NCBI RefSeq assembly: GCF_003752025.1
Contig: NZ_RJKR01000010.1
Location: forward strand, 186,001 to 250,000
DNA length: 64,000 nt
Direction of reading: 5' to 3'
Source: Curtobacterium sp. PhB115
GTDB taxonomy: Bacteria > Actinomycetota > Actinomycetes > Actinomycetales > Microbacteriaceae
The position numbers and the translations under genes were made by a program. Shown here in pieces: positions 16,466-25,327 of this stretch. How positions within the stretch are numbered: the stretch's first letter is position 1; each line of letters begins with the position of its first letter. The notes below the pieces were generated by a model. That model was not told the DNA's origin, ran no database searches, and saw only the letters and a list, made by a program, of their open reading frames with translations.

Positions 16466-17341
16466 ATGCCGCTGGGTGGACCGGGACCGCGTGATTGGTC
16501 CCCTTCGGAGTACTCGTCCGGTTCGACCGGAGGCACACCTCGTCGAGGACCGAGGCTGTACGCACCGTCGCCGCTGCTGAACGCACAGCCGCGACGACGC
16601 ACGCGACCATGGGCCTTCGCGACCCTCTCGATGCTGCTCGGGGTGTTCAGCGTGGTCGTCGGCGTCGCCGAACCGCAGCGGTCGGGCATCCAGACCGGCT
16701 TCATCGTGTCGACGGTCGGCATCCTCGCGATCGTCGTCGGGGTCCACGCGGTGAAGGTCGCACGGTGGAGCTCGTCGGCCACTCGAGCCTTCGGTCGCGG
16801 CGGCGCGGTCCTCGGCGGCGTCGGCACCGCACTCATGGCGTACGCCCTCATCGGCGTCGCACTGAGCGGGACCGGCGTGCAGCTGCCCGCGCTCTCGCTG
16901 CCCAGCACCGAGTACCGGTCGGAGCTCGACACCGTCGCGCTCCCGACACCCGATGCCACCCCGACGCCGACGCCGGCTCCTGCCCCTGCGTCCGCGCCCG
17001 CGGATGCCGAGGGCTCCGTACCGAACGTCGTGACCGAGAACGTCCCCACCACGGTGGACATCGAGCGGGCAGGGGTCGTGCAGAGCGCCGGCACGCTGGC
17101 GTACGTCATGAAGCAGTCCTTCGGCGCCGGCCCGTACCCGGCGACGCTGACGGTGGGCATGGCCGCGCCGGAACGGATCCTGCTGCTCGACGGCACACCG
17201 TTGGCTCCGATCCCGGACGGCGCGAGGGTCCTCTACTCCGCGGCCCCGGACGGCTCGTCGTGGTCCGTCACCATCATCGGCGCACGGTTCGGGGCGGTGG
17301 CGACCTTCAGCTCGACGGTCGGAACGGTCCAGGCCGGCTGA
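16466..17341 (+). CDS. DUF4190-like membrane protein with exported domain
   Basis: A 291-residue protein. A Pro/Gly/Ser-rich cytosolic N-terminus (1-40) leads to three hydrophobic helices (PWAFATLSMLLGVFSVVVG, FIVSTVGILAIVVGVHAV and AVLGGVGTALMAYALIGVAL), the pattern of DUF4190-like proteins. A Pro/Ala linker follows, then a predicted extracytoplasmic beta domain of about 110 residues (ATLTVGMAAPERILLLDG onward). No enzyme motif is seen. GGGGA lies 8 nt before the ATG. Function unknown. Confidence 0.65.
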   Translation: MPLGGPGPRDWSPSEYSSGSTGGTPRRGPRLYAPSPLLNAQPRRRTRPWAFATLSMLLGVFSVVVGVAEPQRSGIQTGFIVSTVGILAIVVGVHAVKVARWSSSATRAFGRGGAVLGGVGTALMAYALIGVALSGTGVQLPALSLPSTEYRSELDTVALPTPDATPTPTPAPAPASAPADAEGSVPNVVTENVPTTVDIERAGVVQSAGTLAYVMKQSFGAGPYPATLTVGMAAPERILLLDGTPLAPIPDGARVLYSAAPDGSSWSVTIIGARFGAVATFSSTVGTVQAG

Positions 17342-17365
17342 CCTCGCTGGGCGGAGCGGAGGGCC

Positions 17366-20300
17366 TCAGCGGGGGTCGACCAGCTCGATGAAGCGGGACA
17401 GCAGGGACAGGCCGGAGATCGACGGCGGTAGGCCCGTGGTCAGCGCCGGCGAGTGCACGAGGTACGCCGCCCACTTCGCCCGGGACAACGCCACGTTCAA
17501 CCGGTTCGGCATGAGCAGGAAGTCGAGGCCCCGCGGGATGTCGGCCGCACTCGACGCTGCGAGCGACACGATCGACACGACGGCCTCGCGGCCCTGGAAC
17601 AGGTCGACCGTGCCGACCTGGGTCCCGGTGAACCCGGCACGGTCAAGCTCCTGACGGATCAGCGCCCCCTGCGCGTTGTACGGGGCGACGACGATGACGT
17701 CCTCGTCGGTGAGCGTCCGGGTGGAGTCGCCGTCGGTCCAGGTCCGCCCGACGACGTCGGCGACGAGCTCCACCACGCGGGCGGCTTCGTCCGGGGACGA
17801 CGTCGTGTTGCCCGCGTGCACGACCGGCACGGGGTGCACGCCCGCGTCGATGCCGTCGAGGTGCCGACCGGACACCATCGAAGCGAGCTGCCCGTCGTAG
17901 GACAGCGCCGAGACGGACTCGGTCAGCGCGGGCTCCATGCGACGGGTGCGGGCGAGGAAGTACCCGAACTCCGGCGGGAGCACGTGCTCACCATCGGCGA
18001 GCCAGCCCAGCGCGGACTCGTCGACGGGCTCCGGGTGCGAGCCCTGCGACACCTGGGGCAGCTGCTGGGGATCCCCGAGCAGCAGGAGTCGGGTCGCGGC
18101 GACCGTGGACGCGATCGTCGGAGCGAGGGAGAACTGCCCGGCTTCGTCGACCACGAGCAGGTCGAGGGAGCCGCGCTCGATCGTCGACTCGTTCGCGAAC
18201 GTCCACGCCGTGCCGCCGACGACCCCGCCGATGCCGCTCTCCTCGCACGAGGCCAGGAACGCGGCGACGGCAGCACCGTTCTTCACGGGGGTCCACGCGG
18301 CGGCGTCGAGTTCGTCCTCGGTCGCGCCGGACTTCGGCACCTTCACGACCCGGGCCGCGGGCACGCCAGCCTGCACGACCGAGGACAGGAAGTTCTCCGA
18401 GGTCGCGTGCGACTGCCCGACGACGCCGACGCGCCACCCGTACTCGCGGACGAGCCGGGCGACGACGTTCGAGCCGACGTAGGTCTTGCCGGTGCCGGGA
18501 GGCCCCTGGATCGCCAGGTACGAGTGGTCGAGGCCGAGCAGCGTCGACACCACGGCGGACACCGTGTCGTCGCCCTGCACGGGGACGATCGCACCGCGCG
18601 GCGGAACCCGGCGGAGCAGGTCGAGCGCGGGGTCGGGCAGCATCTCGGGCAGCTCGTCGAGGACCGCCTGGCCCCATTCGGCGATCGCCTCGGGCTGCGG
18701 CTTCGCGCGCGGTGGTGCCGACGGGGCGAGCGCGACCGGGAACTCGTGGTGCGGCTCCGCGCCGACGGGCAGTCCCTCCTTCACCAGCACCTCGATCGCG
18801 TCGCCGTCGTCCCGCACGTCGATGATCTGGGCCCGGGACGACGCGCCCTTCGACCCGGGGCCCGGAGCGGCGACCGATGGCGGAAGCGGGTCGTCGTAGA
18901 CGAGGTGGGGCGTGCCTCCAGGCCGGAGCCGCGAACCGGGCGCGAGCGTCCCCGACAACCGGAGTTCTCGGGACTGCGACCGGGCACGCGGCAGCGTGTC
19001 CCAGTCGCGCTCGACGGACGCACGCTCGACGACCAGAACGTCGCGGGTGTCGGCCCAGTCGTCGACGGGGTTCCGGAGTCGGTCGAAGTGGTCCTGCCAG
19101 AAGGTCTTCGCCTCGCGCCGGTGGTAGTCGATCGCGGCTGCGGCGAGCGCCAACGCGGTCTGGTCCGGTGTGCGGTCGAGTGCGTTCACGTCCGCGATGT
19201 GCGCCGCCAGGGCGACGTACACCGGGTTCGGCTCGCGCTCGACGGGGATCGGCGGGACGTCGAGCTCGAGTGCCGGATCCGCTGCGTCCGGGTCGTCGGT
19301 GCGCAGCGACCGGAGCCAGTCCCGCAGGCGCAGGGTCGAGCGGCAGTCGTAGGCGTTGTAGTCCGCGACCTCGTCGAGCATGTGCTGGCCGGCGGCGGGG
19401 TCGCCGTTCCGGAGCTCCTCGATAGCGTCGACGTACGCAGTGATGCTGTCGGCGGCGTTCGTGACGTCGCTGAGGCGCAGGTCCTCGCCCATGTAGAGCG
19501 GCTCGAGCTTCTTGATCGAGTAGCTGTGGCTGCCGACGACCAGGGCCTTGCGGACGATCGGGTACAGGTCGACGAGCACACCGGCGCGGAGCAGGTCGTC
19601 GACGGCGTCCTCACCCACACCGTGCCGGGCAGCGAGCGAGAGCAGGTGCGTCCGCTCGTAGGCCGCGTAGTGGTAGACGTGCATCCCCGGGTACCGCTGG
19701 CGCCGCTCGTCGATGAAGGCGAGGAAGTCGATCAGCGCTTGCCGTTCGTCGCGGATCGTGTGCGCCCAGAACGCGGTGAACTCCGCGCGGTCGTCGACCA
19801 GGCCGAACAGGTAGTCGAGTCCCCAGTGCACGCCGTCCTCGGTGTGCAGCGGGTCGCCCTCGAAGTCGAAGAAGACGTCGCCTGGGTCTGGTGCCGGGAT
19901 CGCGTCGAGTGCTCGGGCGTCGAGGACCTCGAAACGCGGCTTCACGGGGTGGCTGGGCCGGTCGGCGCTCGTCCGTCCGGCAGTCTCCGTCTCGATCTGG
20001 AGGCTCGCCTGACGCACCAGCCTGTCCTGCGTCGTCCGCGACAAGCCCGGCACTGCCCGGGTGCGGACCGCCAGGTCGTCGATCGTCCGCACCCCGTGCT
20101 TGATGAGCTTCGCCCGTTGGTCCAGGCGCATGCCCGCGACGAGGACCAGGTCCCGGTGCTCCGTCACCTGGGCCGAGCAGACGGCGCAGCGGCCGCAGCT
20201 GGAGTACCGCGGGTCGCCCCACTGCAGTTCGGCGTCGGCAGTGATCCGCTCTGCGATCACGCGCTGCAGTTCGGCGCGCTGCGTGCGGTACACCGGTGTG

Positions 20301-20857
20301 ATGTCGGCGAGGTCGTGCGTGGTCGTCGTCCGGTCACCGAGCACCAGGTGCACCTGCGCCCCGGTGGGGATGCCGTGTGCCTGCATCTGCTCGGCGTAGG
20401 CGGCGAGCTGCAGCAGGGCGCTGATCTTCGCGTGCCGGGCGAGCTTGGTGTCGTAGACCTCGTACTCGCCCTGGTCGTTGCGGATGATGAAGTCCGCGAA
20501 GCCGATGAAGCCCGGGCTGTCCGTCGAGGGCGCGGCGTGGAACGTCGGTTGGTACAGGACGTCGGCGCCGGCGGCGAAGGCCTGTCGCGCTTCGGCGGCG
20601 GCGCGTGCGTAGTCAGGCGGCGCTGGCCGGTCGAACTCGACGACGTCGCGGGTCTGCTTGAGGATCTCGAGGTAGTCGAGCTCGTGCTGGTCCCCCAGCC
20701 GAGCGGTGCGCTCGAGCATGTCGTCGTGCACGTCCGGCAGAGCATCCCCGCGACCGAGCTTGGCGTCGAGCCGGCGCAGGAACGCCCACTCGCAGGCCGA
20801 CCACGTGCTGAGGTCACTCGGGCTGAGCAGCACGTGCCCGTCGACGCCGATCTGCAT
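17366..20857 (-). CDS. TM0106-family RecB-like nuclease fused to SF1 helicase
   Basis: An 1163-residue fusion. The N-terminal part (DGHVLLSPSDLSTWSACEWAFLRRLD, then a catalytic-type VYDTKLAR) is a RecB/PD-(D/E)XK-like nuclease. Residues near 220 hold CGRCAVC, a likely iron-sulfur or zinc site. An RNase-H-like middle (FFDFEGDP, about 325) follows. The C-terminal third is a superfamily 1 helicase: GPPGTGKT near 786, VVDEAGQF, GDPQQLPQ, VGTVDLFQGREA. It probably processes DNA ends or replication intermediates. A TAGGGT -10 box near 20889 and GGGGG before the ATG give a normal leadered start. A 1146-codon antisense frame over it is rejected. Confidence 0.88.
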   Translation of the reverse strand: MQIGVDGHVLLSPSDLSTWSACEWAFLRRLDAKLGRGDALPDVHDDMLERTARLGDQHELDYLEILKQTRDVVEFDRPAPPDYARAAAEARQAFAAGADVLYQPTFHAAPSTDSPGFIGFADFIIRNDQGEYEVYDTKLARHAKISALLQLAAYAEQMQAHGIPTGAQVHLVLGDRTTTTHDLADITPVYRTQRAELQRVIAERITADAELQWGDPRYSSCGRCAVCSAQVTEHRDLVLVAGMRLDQRAKLIKHGVRTIDDLAVRTRAVPGLSRTTQDRLVRQASLQIETETAGRTSADRPSHPVKPRFEVLDARALDAIPAPDPGDVFFDFEGDPLHTEDGVHWGLDYLFGLVDDRAEFTAFWAHTIRDERQALIDFLAFIDERRQRYPGMHVYHYAAYERTHLLSLAARHGVGEDAVDDLLRAGVLVDLYPIVRKALVVGSHSYSIKKLEPLYMGEDLRLSDVTNAADSITAYVDAIEELRNGDPAAGQHMLDEVADYNAYDCRSTLRLRDWLRSLRTDDPDAADPALELDVPPIPVEREPNPVYVALAAHIADVNALDRTPDQTALALAAAAIDYHRREAKTFWQDHFDRLRNPVDDWADTRDVLVVERASVERDWDTLPRARSQSRELRLSGTLAPGSRLRPGGTPHLVYDDPLPPSVAAPGPGSKGASSRAQIIDVRDDGDAIEVLVKEGLPVGAEPHHEFPVALAPSAPPRAKPQPEAIAEWGQAVLDELPEMLPDPALDLLRRVPPRGAIVPVQGDDTVSAVVSTLLGLDHSYLAIQGPPGTGKTYVGSNVVARLVREYGWRVGVVGQSHATSENFLSSVVQAGVPAARVVKVPKSGATEDELDAAAWTPVKNGAAVAAFLASCEESGIGGVVGGTAWTFANESTIERGSLDLLVVDEAGQFSLAPTIASTVAATRLLLLGDPQQLPQVSQGSHPEPVDESALGWLADGEHVLPPEFGYFLARTRRMEPALTESVSALSYDGQLASMVSGRHLDGIDAGVHPVPVVHAGNTTSSPDEAARVVELVADVVGRTWTDGDSTRTLTDEDVIVVAPYNAQGALIRQELDRAGFTGTQVGTVDLFQGREAVVSIVSLAASSAADIPRGLDFLLMPNRLNVALSRAKWAAYLVHSPALTTGLPPSISGLSLLSRFIELVDPR

Positions 20858-20933
20858 GCGTTCCCCCGTCTCTCTGGTGCGTTCTCACCCTAGGGGCGGG
20901 CGCCGACACCGGAGCCTCCGGGCCGCGCGGGGA

Positions 20934-21149
20934 TCAAGCGATCGGCACGAACCGCGGCCCGTCGTACCCGTCGCGCGTCACGTGCGCCGTGAAGTCCGCC
21001 AGCGTGCGGACCCAGTGCCCGTGCTCGCCGTACAACGCCTGGTACACGACGACCGGTTCCTCGGTGTCGACGTCACGGGCGACGAGCAGCACCTCGTAGT
21101 CGTTGCCCTTGAAGTGCCGGTACCGGCCGGGAGTCACATCGTCGCTCAC
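20934..21149 (-). CDS. DUF1653 domain protein
   Basis: A 71-residue protein. PGRYRHFKGNDYEVLLVARDVDT, then PVVVYQALYG and WVRTLADF, is the complete DUF1653 domain, a small beta-barrel-like protein of unknown function found across bacteria. The GTG start is 7 nt after TAGCAT on the coding strand, so probably leaderless. It is divergent from the TMEM175-like gene with only 47 bp between the start codons. Confidence 0.88.
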   Translation of the reverse strand: MSDDVTPGRYRHFKGNDYEVLLVARDVDTEEPVVVYQALYGEHGHWVRTLADFTAHVTRDGYDGPRFVPIA

Positions 21150-21196
21150 ACCCGCGATGCTAGGGCCGGGTGGCAGCGCGCTCGTACACTCAGCCC
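21150..21196 (+). promoter_or_regulatory. Compact divergent promoter with two leaderless -10 boxes
   Basis: The 47-bp gap has ATGCTA (21157-21162; TAGCAT on the minus strand), 7 nt before the DUF1653 GTG, and TACACT (21185-21190), 6 nt before the TMEM175-like ATG. Both match TANNNT with leaderless spacing. No clear -35 is seen. Confidence 0.55.
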
Positions 21197-21796
21197 ATGA
21201 CGGAGCACGCTCGCACGGACCGCGGACTCGACCGACTGGTGAACTTCTCGGACGCGACCGTCGCCATCGCGATCACGCTGCTGATCCTGCCGCTCGTCGA
21301 CATCGCCGGCGACATGACCGCCGGCGAGAGTGCCGGTGACCTGCTCCAGGAGCACTGGCCCGCCCTGCTCGAGTTCCTCATCACCTTCTGGGTGATCTCC
21401 CGCTTCTGGACCCTGCACCACCAGGTGTTCGAGCACGTCCGCTCGTACAACACCCGTGTGATGCAGCTGAACTTCCTCTGGCTCATCAGCATCGTGTTCC
21501 TGCCGTTCGCCGCGAACCTGCTCAACAGCGGCGAGGACAGCGACCGGGTGGCCCACGCGCTCTACCTCGGGAGCATGGTCCTGACGAGCCTCGCCCTGAC
21601 CGGCATCGAGTGGGAGCTCCGCCGTTCGCCCGAGCTGCTCGCGACCCCACTCGGCGACTCGCGGCGCGGCCTCATCGCCGCGGGGCTCCTCGCCGCCGCG
21701 CTCGTGCTCGCCGTGGTGTTCCCGACCATCGGACTCCTCTGGACCTTGCTCCTGCTGCTGCAGGGCACCATCGCGAGACTGCTGCGCCGCGTCTGA
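21197..21796 (+). CDS. TMEM175-family potassium channel-like protein
   Basis: A 199-residue membrane protein with about six helices. The first helix has LDRLVNFSDATVAIAITLLIL; the FSDA variant of the FSD signature defines TMEM175 channels (DUF1211), whose TM1 residues line the pore. Bacterial members are single-repeat and assemble as tetramers that conduct potassium. The ATG is 6 nt after TACACT, so the mRNA is probably leaderless. No coupling with a neighbouring gene is evident. Confidence 0.85.
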   Translation: MTEHARTDRGLDRLVNFSDATVAIAITLLILPLVDIAGDMTAGESAGDLLQEHWPALLEFLITFWVISRFWTLHHQVFEHVRSYNTRVMQLNFLWLISIVFLPFAANLLNSGEDSDRVAHALYLGSMVLTSLALTGIEWELRRSPELLATPLGDSRRGLIAAGLLAAALVLAVVFPTIGLLWTLLLLLQGTIARLLRRV

Positions 21797-21926
21797 GAAG
21801 AATCGATCGATCGATGCCATCGGGCGACGCTCCATTGGTATGCCTATTGAAGGGCCGACGAAGCACCCCGCCGTCACTTGCGGTCACGTTGGCCACCGTC
21901 GCCCCCGCTCGACGTACGGTCGCGGC

Positions 21927-22361
21927 ATGACCGTGATCGTGGCCGTCGCCGCACTCGTCGGAGTCCTCGCACTCGCGACGGTCATCGGTTTGCTCCTGCG
22001 AGCCACCACCGGCCGCGCGCAATCGGCCAAGCACACGGACGCGACCGCCACCGTCGCCGACATTGCACCAGCCGAGGCGTTCGGCACCCGCGCCACCCTC
22101 GTCCAGTTCTCCACGCCGACCTGCGCCCGCTGCCCCGCCACAGCCCGGCAGCTCGACGCCCTCGCCGCTCGACACGACGGTGTCGCACGGCTCGAGATCG
22201 ACCTCGCCGATCATCCCGACCTGGCCGGCCGCTTCAACGTCCTGCAGACCCCCACGGTCCTGCTCGTCGACGGCGACCACACCGTCCGCACCCGCTTCGG
22301 AGGCCCACCCCGCCCGCCGGAACTCGCCGCAGCACTCGACACCGTCCTGGAGTCCCGATGA
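21927..22361 (+). CDS. Membrane-anchored thioredoxin-fold protein
   Basis: A 144-residue protein with an N-terminal hydrophobic anchor (VIVAVAALVGVLALATVIGLLL) and a thioredoxin fold. TLVQFSTPTCARCPATARQL holds the CxxC redox site (CARC), and LQTPTVLLVDG supplies the cis-proline. It probably reduces or oxidises disulfides at the membrane. The ATG is 6 nt after TACGGT (21915-21920), a leaderless-type start. Its stop overlaps the next gene's start (ATGA), and pairing with DUF4395 is common in actinobacteria. Confidence 0.85.
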   Translation: MTVIVAVAALVGVLALATVIGLLLRATTGRAQSAKHTDATATVADIAPAEAFGTRATLVQFSTPTCARCPATARQLDALAARHDGVARLEIDLADHPDLAGRFNVLQTPTVLLVDGDHTVRTRFGGPPRPPELAAALDTVLESR

Positions 22362-22837
22362 CCAGCACCTCCGACACCTCCCGCGGCATCGACCCGCGCT
22401 CCCCGCGCTTCGGCGCCGCGATCACCAGCGTCCTGCTCGCCGTGACGATCGTCCTGACGCTGATCCCCGCGACGTGGGTCGCCGGCATCGTGCTGCTCGC
22501 CGTGGTCGTGGTCCTCTTCGCGATCGGTGGCATCGCCGGCATCCGCCGCCACCCGTACGGCGCACTGTTCCGTCGGTTCGTCCGACCACGACTCGGCCCG
22601 CCCGCCGAGCTCGAGGCCCCCGAGCCCCCGACCTTCGCGCAGCAGATCGGTCTGTTCGTCACCGCCGTCGCGCTGCTCCTCGCGCTGGTCGGCGTGCCGT
22701 ACGCGGCTCCGATCGGTGCCGCGGTCGCACTGATCGCCGCGTTCCTCAACGCCGTCTTCGACGTCTGCATCGGCTGCCTGCTGTACGTGTGGCTGGTCCG
22801 AGCGGGCGTCTTCCGTCCTCGACGCGGCATCGCCTGA
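22358..22837 (+). CDS. DUF4395 membrane protein
   Basis: A 159-residue membrane protein with four hydrophobic helices. GIDPRSPRFGAAITSVLLAVTIV and the end AFLNAVFDVCIGCLLYVWLVR match DUF4395. The CIGC pair in the last helix region is typical and may accept or pass electrons to a thioredoxin-like partner. The gene overlaps the thioredoxin gene by ATGA, so they are coupled and likely form a small redox relay or sulfur-handling unit. That role is inference. Confidence 0.85.
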   Translation: MTSTSDTSRGIDPRSPRFGAAITSVLLAVTIVLTLIPATWVAGIVLLAVVVVLFAIGGIAGIRRHPYGALFRRFVRPRLGPPAELEAPEPPTFAQQIGLFVTAVALLLALVGVPYAAPIGAAVALIAAFLNAVFDVCIGCLLYVWLVRAGVFRPRRGIA

Positions 22838-22942
22838 CGGCGGTCGGCCTGGAGGCGCGGATCACGTCCGCCCCGCCGCCCGCGCCGACACCGTGGTCCC
22901 GTCCACCGCCCTGCGCAGGCCCCACAAGCCCGGCCCGCCCTG

Positions 22943-23004
22943 CGCACAACCAAGATCACCTCGCGCCGCGCGATTCCGCGGTGCGAGTTGACTCCGGTTG
23001 TGCG
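22943..23004 (+). terminator. Long imperfect hairpin between convergent genes
   Basis: The arms 22943-22964 and 22983-23004 match at about 17 of 22 positions, with a perfect 9-bp base (CGCACAACC). The loop contains its own GC-rich repeat. It sits between the convergent DUF4395 and lipoprotein genes and probably terminates both. An interspersed-motif copy lies at 22848. Confidence 0.6.
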
Positions 23005-23007
23005 GCC

Positions 23008-23475
23008 TCAGTCCTTCGAGAGCCGGACCGTCGTGCTCGTCCCGGCAATGCTCACCGGGAAGCTGATCTCGTCGTCGGCGAAGGTGAAGTCCTTCGTGTC
23101 GTCCGTCGATGCCAGGAGCGCGTTGTCGGTGGCCGCCTTGTCACGCGTCGACGTCCAGACGTAGGGCAAGGTGTCATCGGTCGGCGCCGTGTACGTGCCG
23201 ACCCAGAACAGCGAGGTGGTGTCGCCGCCGTCCGTGACGAAGTTCACGGTGATCGTGTCGTCGGTGATCGTGGCGCTGGTCCAGCCGTCGTCGCTCTTGG
23301 TGTTGTTCTGCTTCCAGGCGCCGGTGAGGTCCGGGATCTGCACTGGCTCCGGCGTGGGCGTGGCGGCGACCTCGGTCGTCTCGGCGCCAGAGGTGGCGTT
23401 GGTCGAGCCGGGGGTGCTGCATCCGGTGAGGACGAGCGCCGCGGCGAGCGCGATGGGCGCGATGAGCTGTTTCAT
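23008..23475 (-). CDS. Lipoprotein of unknown function
   Basis: A 155-residue protein with a type II signal peptide: MKQLIAPIALAAALVLTGC, with the lipobox LTGC placing the lipidated Cys at residue 19. After a Thr/Ala linker comes a beta-strand-rich domain (VQIPDLTGAWKQNN and STSATITDDTITVNF-like strands) resembling lipocalin-like actinobacterial lipoproteins. The ATG with GAGGT 6 nt upstream was preferred over a GTG ten codons earlier because the signal peptide begins there. Function unknown; outer face of the membrane. Confidence 0.75.
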   Translation of the reverse strand: MKQLIAPIALAAALVLTGCSTPGSTNATSGAETTEVAATPTPEPVQIPDLTGAWKQNNTKSDDGWTSATITDDTITVNFVTDGGDTTSLFWVGTYTAPTDDTLPYVWTSTRDKAATDNALLASTDDTKDFTFADDEISFPVSIAGTSTTVRLSKD

Positions 23476-23596
23476 GGTGACCTCATCGTTCCAGATCCTG
23501 ACCATGCCTCAGGACAAGCTGCACTCCGACGATCGTCGAGCCCGGGCCCAGCGGCGGAGGCTCCCCCCACGGCAGCCTCCGACGCCGGGCCGGTGG

Positions 23597-24538
23597 TCAG
23601 GCGGCGAGCGCCTGCTCACTGAGCGCGACGAGGTCGTCGGCGCGCAGGTTCGGCCAGCCGTGCAGCAGCTCCCGCCATTGCGCGGGCAGCGTCGATGCGC
23701 CGTACAGCGCACCCGCGAGCCCGCCGGCGATCGCGGCGACGGTGTCCGTGTCGTTGCCGGTGCGGACTGCTCGGACCAGGGCGTCCTCGAGCGAGGAGCT
23801 CTGCTTCACCGCTGCGTAGGCGGCCTGCAACGCGGACACCACCCACCCGTTCGTCTCCGTGAAGTCGACGGGCTCCGCGTGCTCGGCCGCGACGAGTCGG
23901 TTCACCCAGACCCGGCGCTTGTCGAGGTCGAGCAGGTCGAGGCCCCGGAGCACGTCGAGCTCGCCGGTCAGCACCGCGTGCCGGATCGCCACGCACCAGA
24001 GCACGCACGCGTCCCCCGCGTCGGACTCGTGGTGGGTGAGGTCGCTGATGGCACGGGCCGCCGAGGCGAGGCGCTCCTCTTCGCCGGCGTCACCGTGCAG
24101 GTAGGCGAGCACCAGCGGTGCGGTCCGCATCAGCGACCCGTTGCCGGCGCTGCGGCCCTTGATCGCGTGTTCCTGCCGGGCCGCAGCGCGCGCTGCGGAG
24201 GCGGTCCGCGCCTCCAGGCCGGTGAGGACGTTGCGCGTCTGGATGCCGACGTCCGGCGCGTTCACCGACCATGCTGCCCAGGCGGCCACGAGGCCGTCGA
24301 GGGCCGAGTCGGATGCCGGGTCACCGCCTCGGGCGACGGTGCGGAGGATGGGGACGGCCATGCTCGTGTCGTCCGTCCACTCCCCCGGCGCCCAGCCGAA
24401 CGAGCCGCCGCCGGCCATCCGGATCGGTGTGGGCGCGGGGACTGCGGGTCGGAACTCGTACCCGGCGCCGAGGGCGTCTCCGGCGGCGGAACCGAGGACG
24501 GCGCCGACAGCTCGGTCGTGGATCTGCGGGTTGGTCAT
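23597..24538 (-). CDS. ADP-ribosylglycohydrolase family protein
   Basis: A 313-residue DraG-like enzyme. AVGAVLGSAAGDALGAGYEF at the start, WTDDTSMAVPIL, and GNDTDTVAAIAGGLAGALYG near the end are the metal-binding motifs of ADP-ribosylglycohydrolases (dinuclear magnesium). It removes ADP-ribose from proteins, nucleic acids or small molecules; substrate unknown. GGAGG lies 5 nt before the ATG. It is divergent from an NrtR-like regulator, and one of two matching operator boxes (24556-24577) lies in its promoter, so it is probably repressed by that regulator. A sense copy of the interspersed motif at 24209 encodes GLEAR. Confidence 0.88.
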   Translation of the reverse strand: MTNPQIHDRAVGAVLGSAAGDALGAGYEFRPAVPAPTPIRMAGGGSFGWAPGEWTDDTSMAVPILRTVARGGDPASDSALDGLVAAWAAWSVNAPDVGIQTRNVLTGLEARTASAARAAARQEHAIKGRSAGNGSLMRTAPLVLAYLHGDAGEEERLASAARAISDLTHHESDAGDACVLWCVAIRHAVLTGELDVLRGLDLLDLDKRRVWVNRLVAAEHAEPVDFTETNGWVVSALQAAYAAVKQSSSLEDALVRAVRTGNDTDTVAAIAGGLAGALYGASTLPAQWRELLHGWPNLRADDLVALSEQALAA

Positions 24539-24555
24539 GAGGACCTCCGGGTCGA

Positions 24556-24577
24556 GTTTGCGCAGGATTGCGTAAAA
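24556..24577 (+). promoter_or_regulatory. NrtR-type operator box 1
   Basis: GTTTGCGCA, four bases, then TGCGTAAAA. The same architecture recurs at 24600, 44 bp away. It lies just upstream of the ADP-ribosylglycohydrolase start, so binding would block that promoter. Confidence 0.65.
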
Positions 24578-24599
24578 CCGATCCTGCACCACTCGTCGA

Positions 24600-24621
24600 G
24601 TTTGCGCAACTGTGCGTAAAC
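24600..24621 (+). promoter_or_regulatory. NrtR-type operator box 2 over -10 element
   Basis: GTTTGCGCA, four bases, then TGCGTAAAC: an almost perfect palindrome. It overlaps TAAACT (24617-24622), the -10-like box 7 nt before the NrtR-like start codon, which suggests autoregulation. Confidence 0.7.
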
Positions 24622-24629
24622 TCGGCCCC

Positions 24630-25274
24630 ATGAGCGACGAGTTCCGCGATGCGAGCGGCAAGCGACTGGCCGACTACCCGAGGCCCTCGGTCGCGGTGGA
24701 CACCGCCGTACTGACCGTTCCCGCCGGCGGGGCGCTGTCCGTCGTGCAGGTGCGCGACGCCGTCGCCGGAGACTGGCGGCTGCCGGGGACGTTCGTGCAC
24801 GAGGGCGAGCGGCTCGCGGATGCGGTGCTGCGGTCGCTCCGCGAGAAGGCCGGCGTGAGCGGGCTCGCGCCGCAGCAACTCCACGTGTTCGACGACCCGG
24901 CGCGGGACGACCGCGGGTGGGTGCTGTCGGTGGCGCACCTCGACGTGGTGCCGGCTCCTGCCCTGGAACTGGGCGGGACCCGGGCACGACTCGTGCCGGT
25001 GGCCGAGGCGAACGGGATGGTGCACGGGCACGACGACATCCTCGAGTTCGCGGTCGCTCGGCTCCGTTCCGTCTACAGCGACGCCCCGGATCCGCGCGGG
25101 CTGCTCGACGAGCCGTTCACGATGTCGGAGTTGCGGCAGCTGCACGAGGCGGTCCTCGGCGAGCGCCTGCTGCCGGACTCGTTCCGTCGCGCGATGCTGC
25201 CGCACCTGACGCCGACGGACACGAAGCGGACGGACGGGCCGGGGAAGCCGGCGACGCGGTACCTGCGGGGGTGA
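24630..25274 (+). CDS. NUDIX-family transcription regulator, NrtR-like
   Basis: A 214-residue protein with a NUDIX fold (YPRPSVAVDTAVLTV, then LPGTFVHEGERLADAVLRSLREKAGV) whose NUDIX box is degenerate, lacking the REUXEE glutamates, so it should bind rather than hydrolyse nucleotide. The C-terminal part (FTMSELRQLHEAVLGERLLPDSFRRAML) is the winged helix of NrtR-type regulators, which sense ADP-ribose or NAD-related ligands. The divergent target is an ADP-ribosylglycohydrolase, which fits ADP-ribose sensing. The ATG is 7 nt after TAAACT, so leaderless. Confidence 0.82.
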   Translation: MSDEFRDASGKRLADYPRPSVAVDTAVLTVPAGGALSVVQVRDAVAGDWRLPGTFVHEGERLADAVLRSLREKAGVSGLAPQQLHVFDDPARDDRGWVLSVAHLDVVPAPALELGGTRARLVPVAEANGMVHGHDDILEFAVARLRSVYSDAPDPRGLLDEPFTMSELRQLHEAVLGERLLPDSFRRAMLPHLTPTDTKRTDGPGKPATRYLRG

Positions 25275-25327
25275 CGCGGCCGGTCGCCGGACGCACGACC
25301 GTCCGGGTTCGCGTCCGCCGCTCATCA

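Noticed and set aside
17453..20893. 1146-codon antisense frame over the TM0106 nuclease-helicase
   Set aside because: The opposite strand encodes continuous nuclease and helicase motifs; the antisense product has low-complexity composition.
21800..21926. Insertion-sequence end or attachment site in the ATCGATCGATCGAT stretch
   Set aside because: Only a short self-complementary run is present, with no matching terminal repeat, target duplication or transposase nearby.
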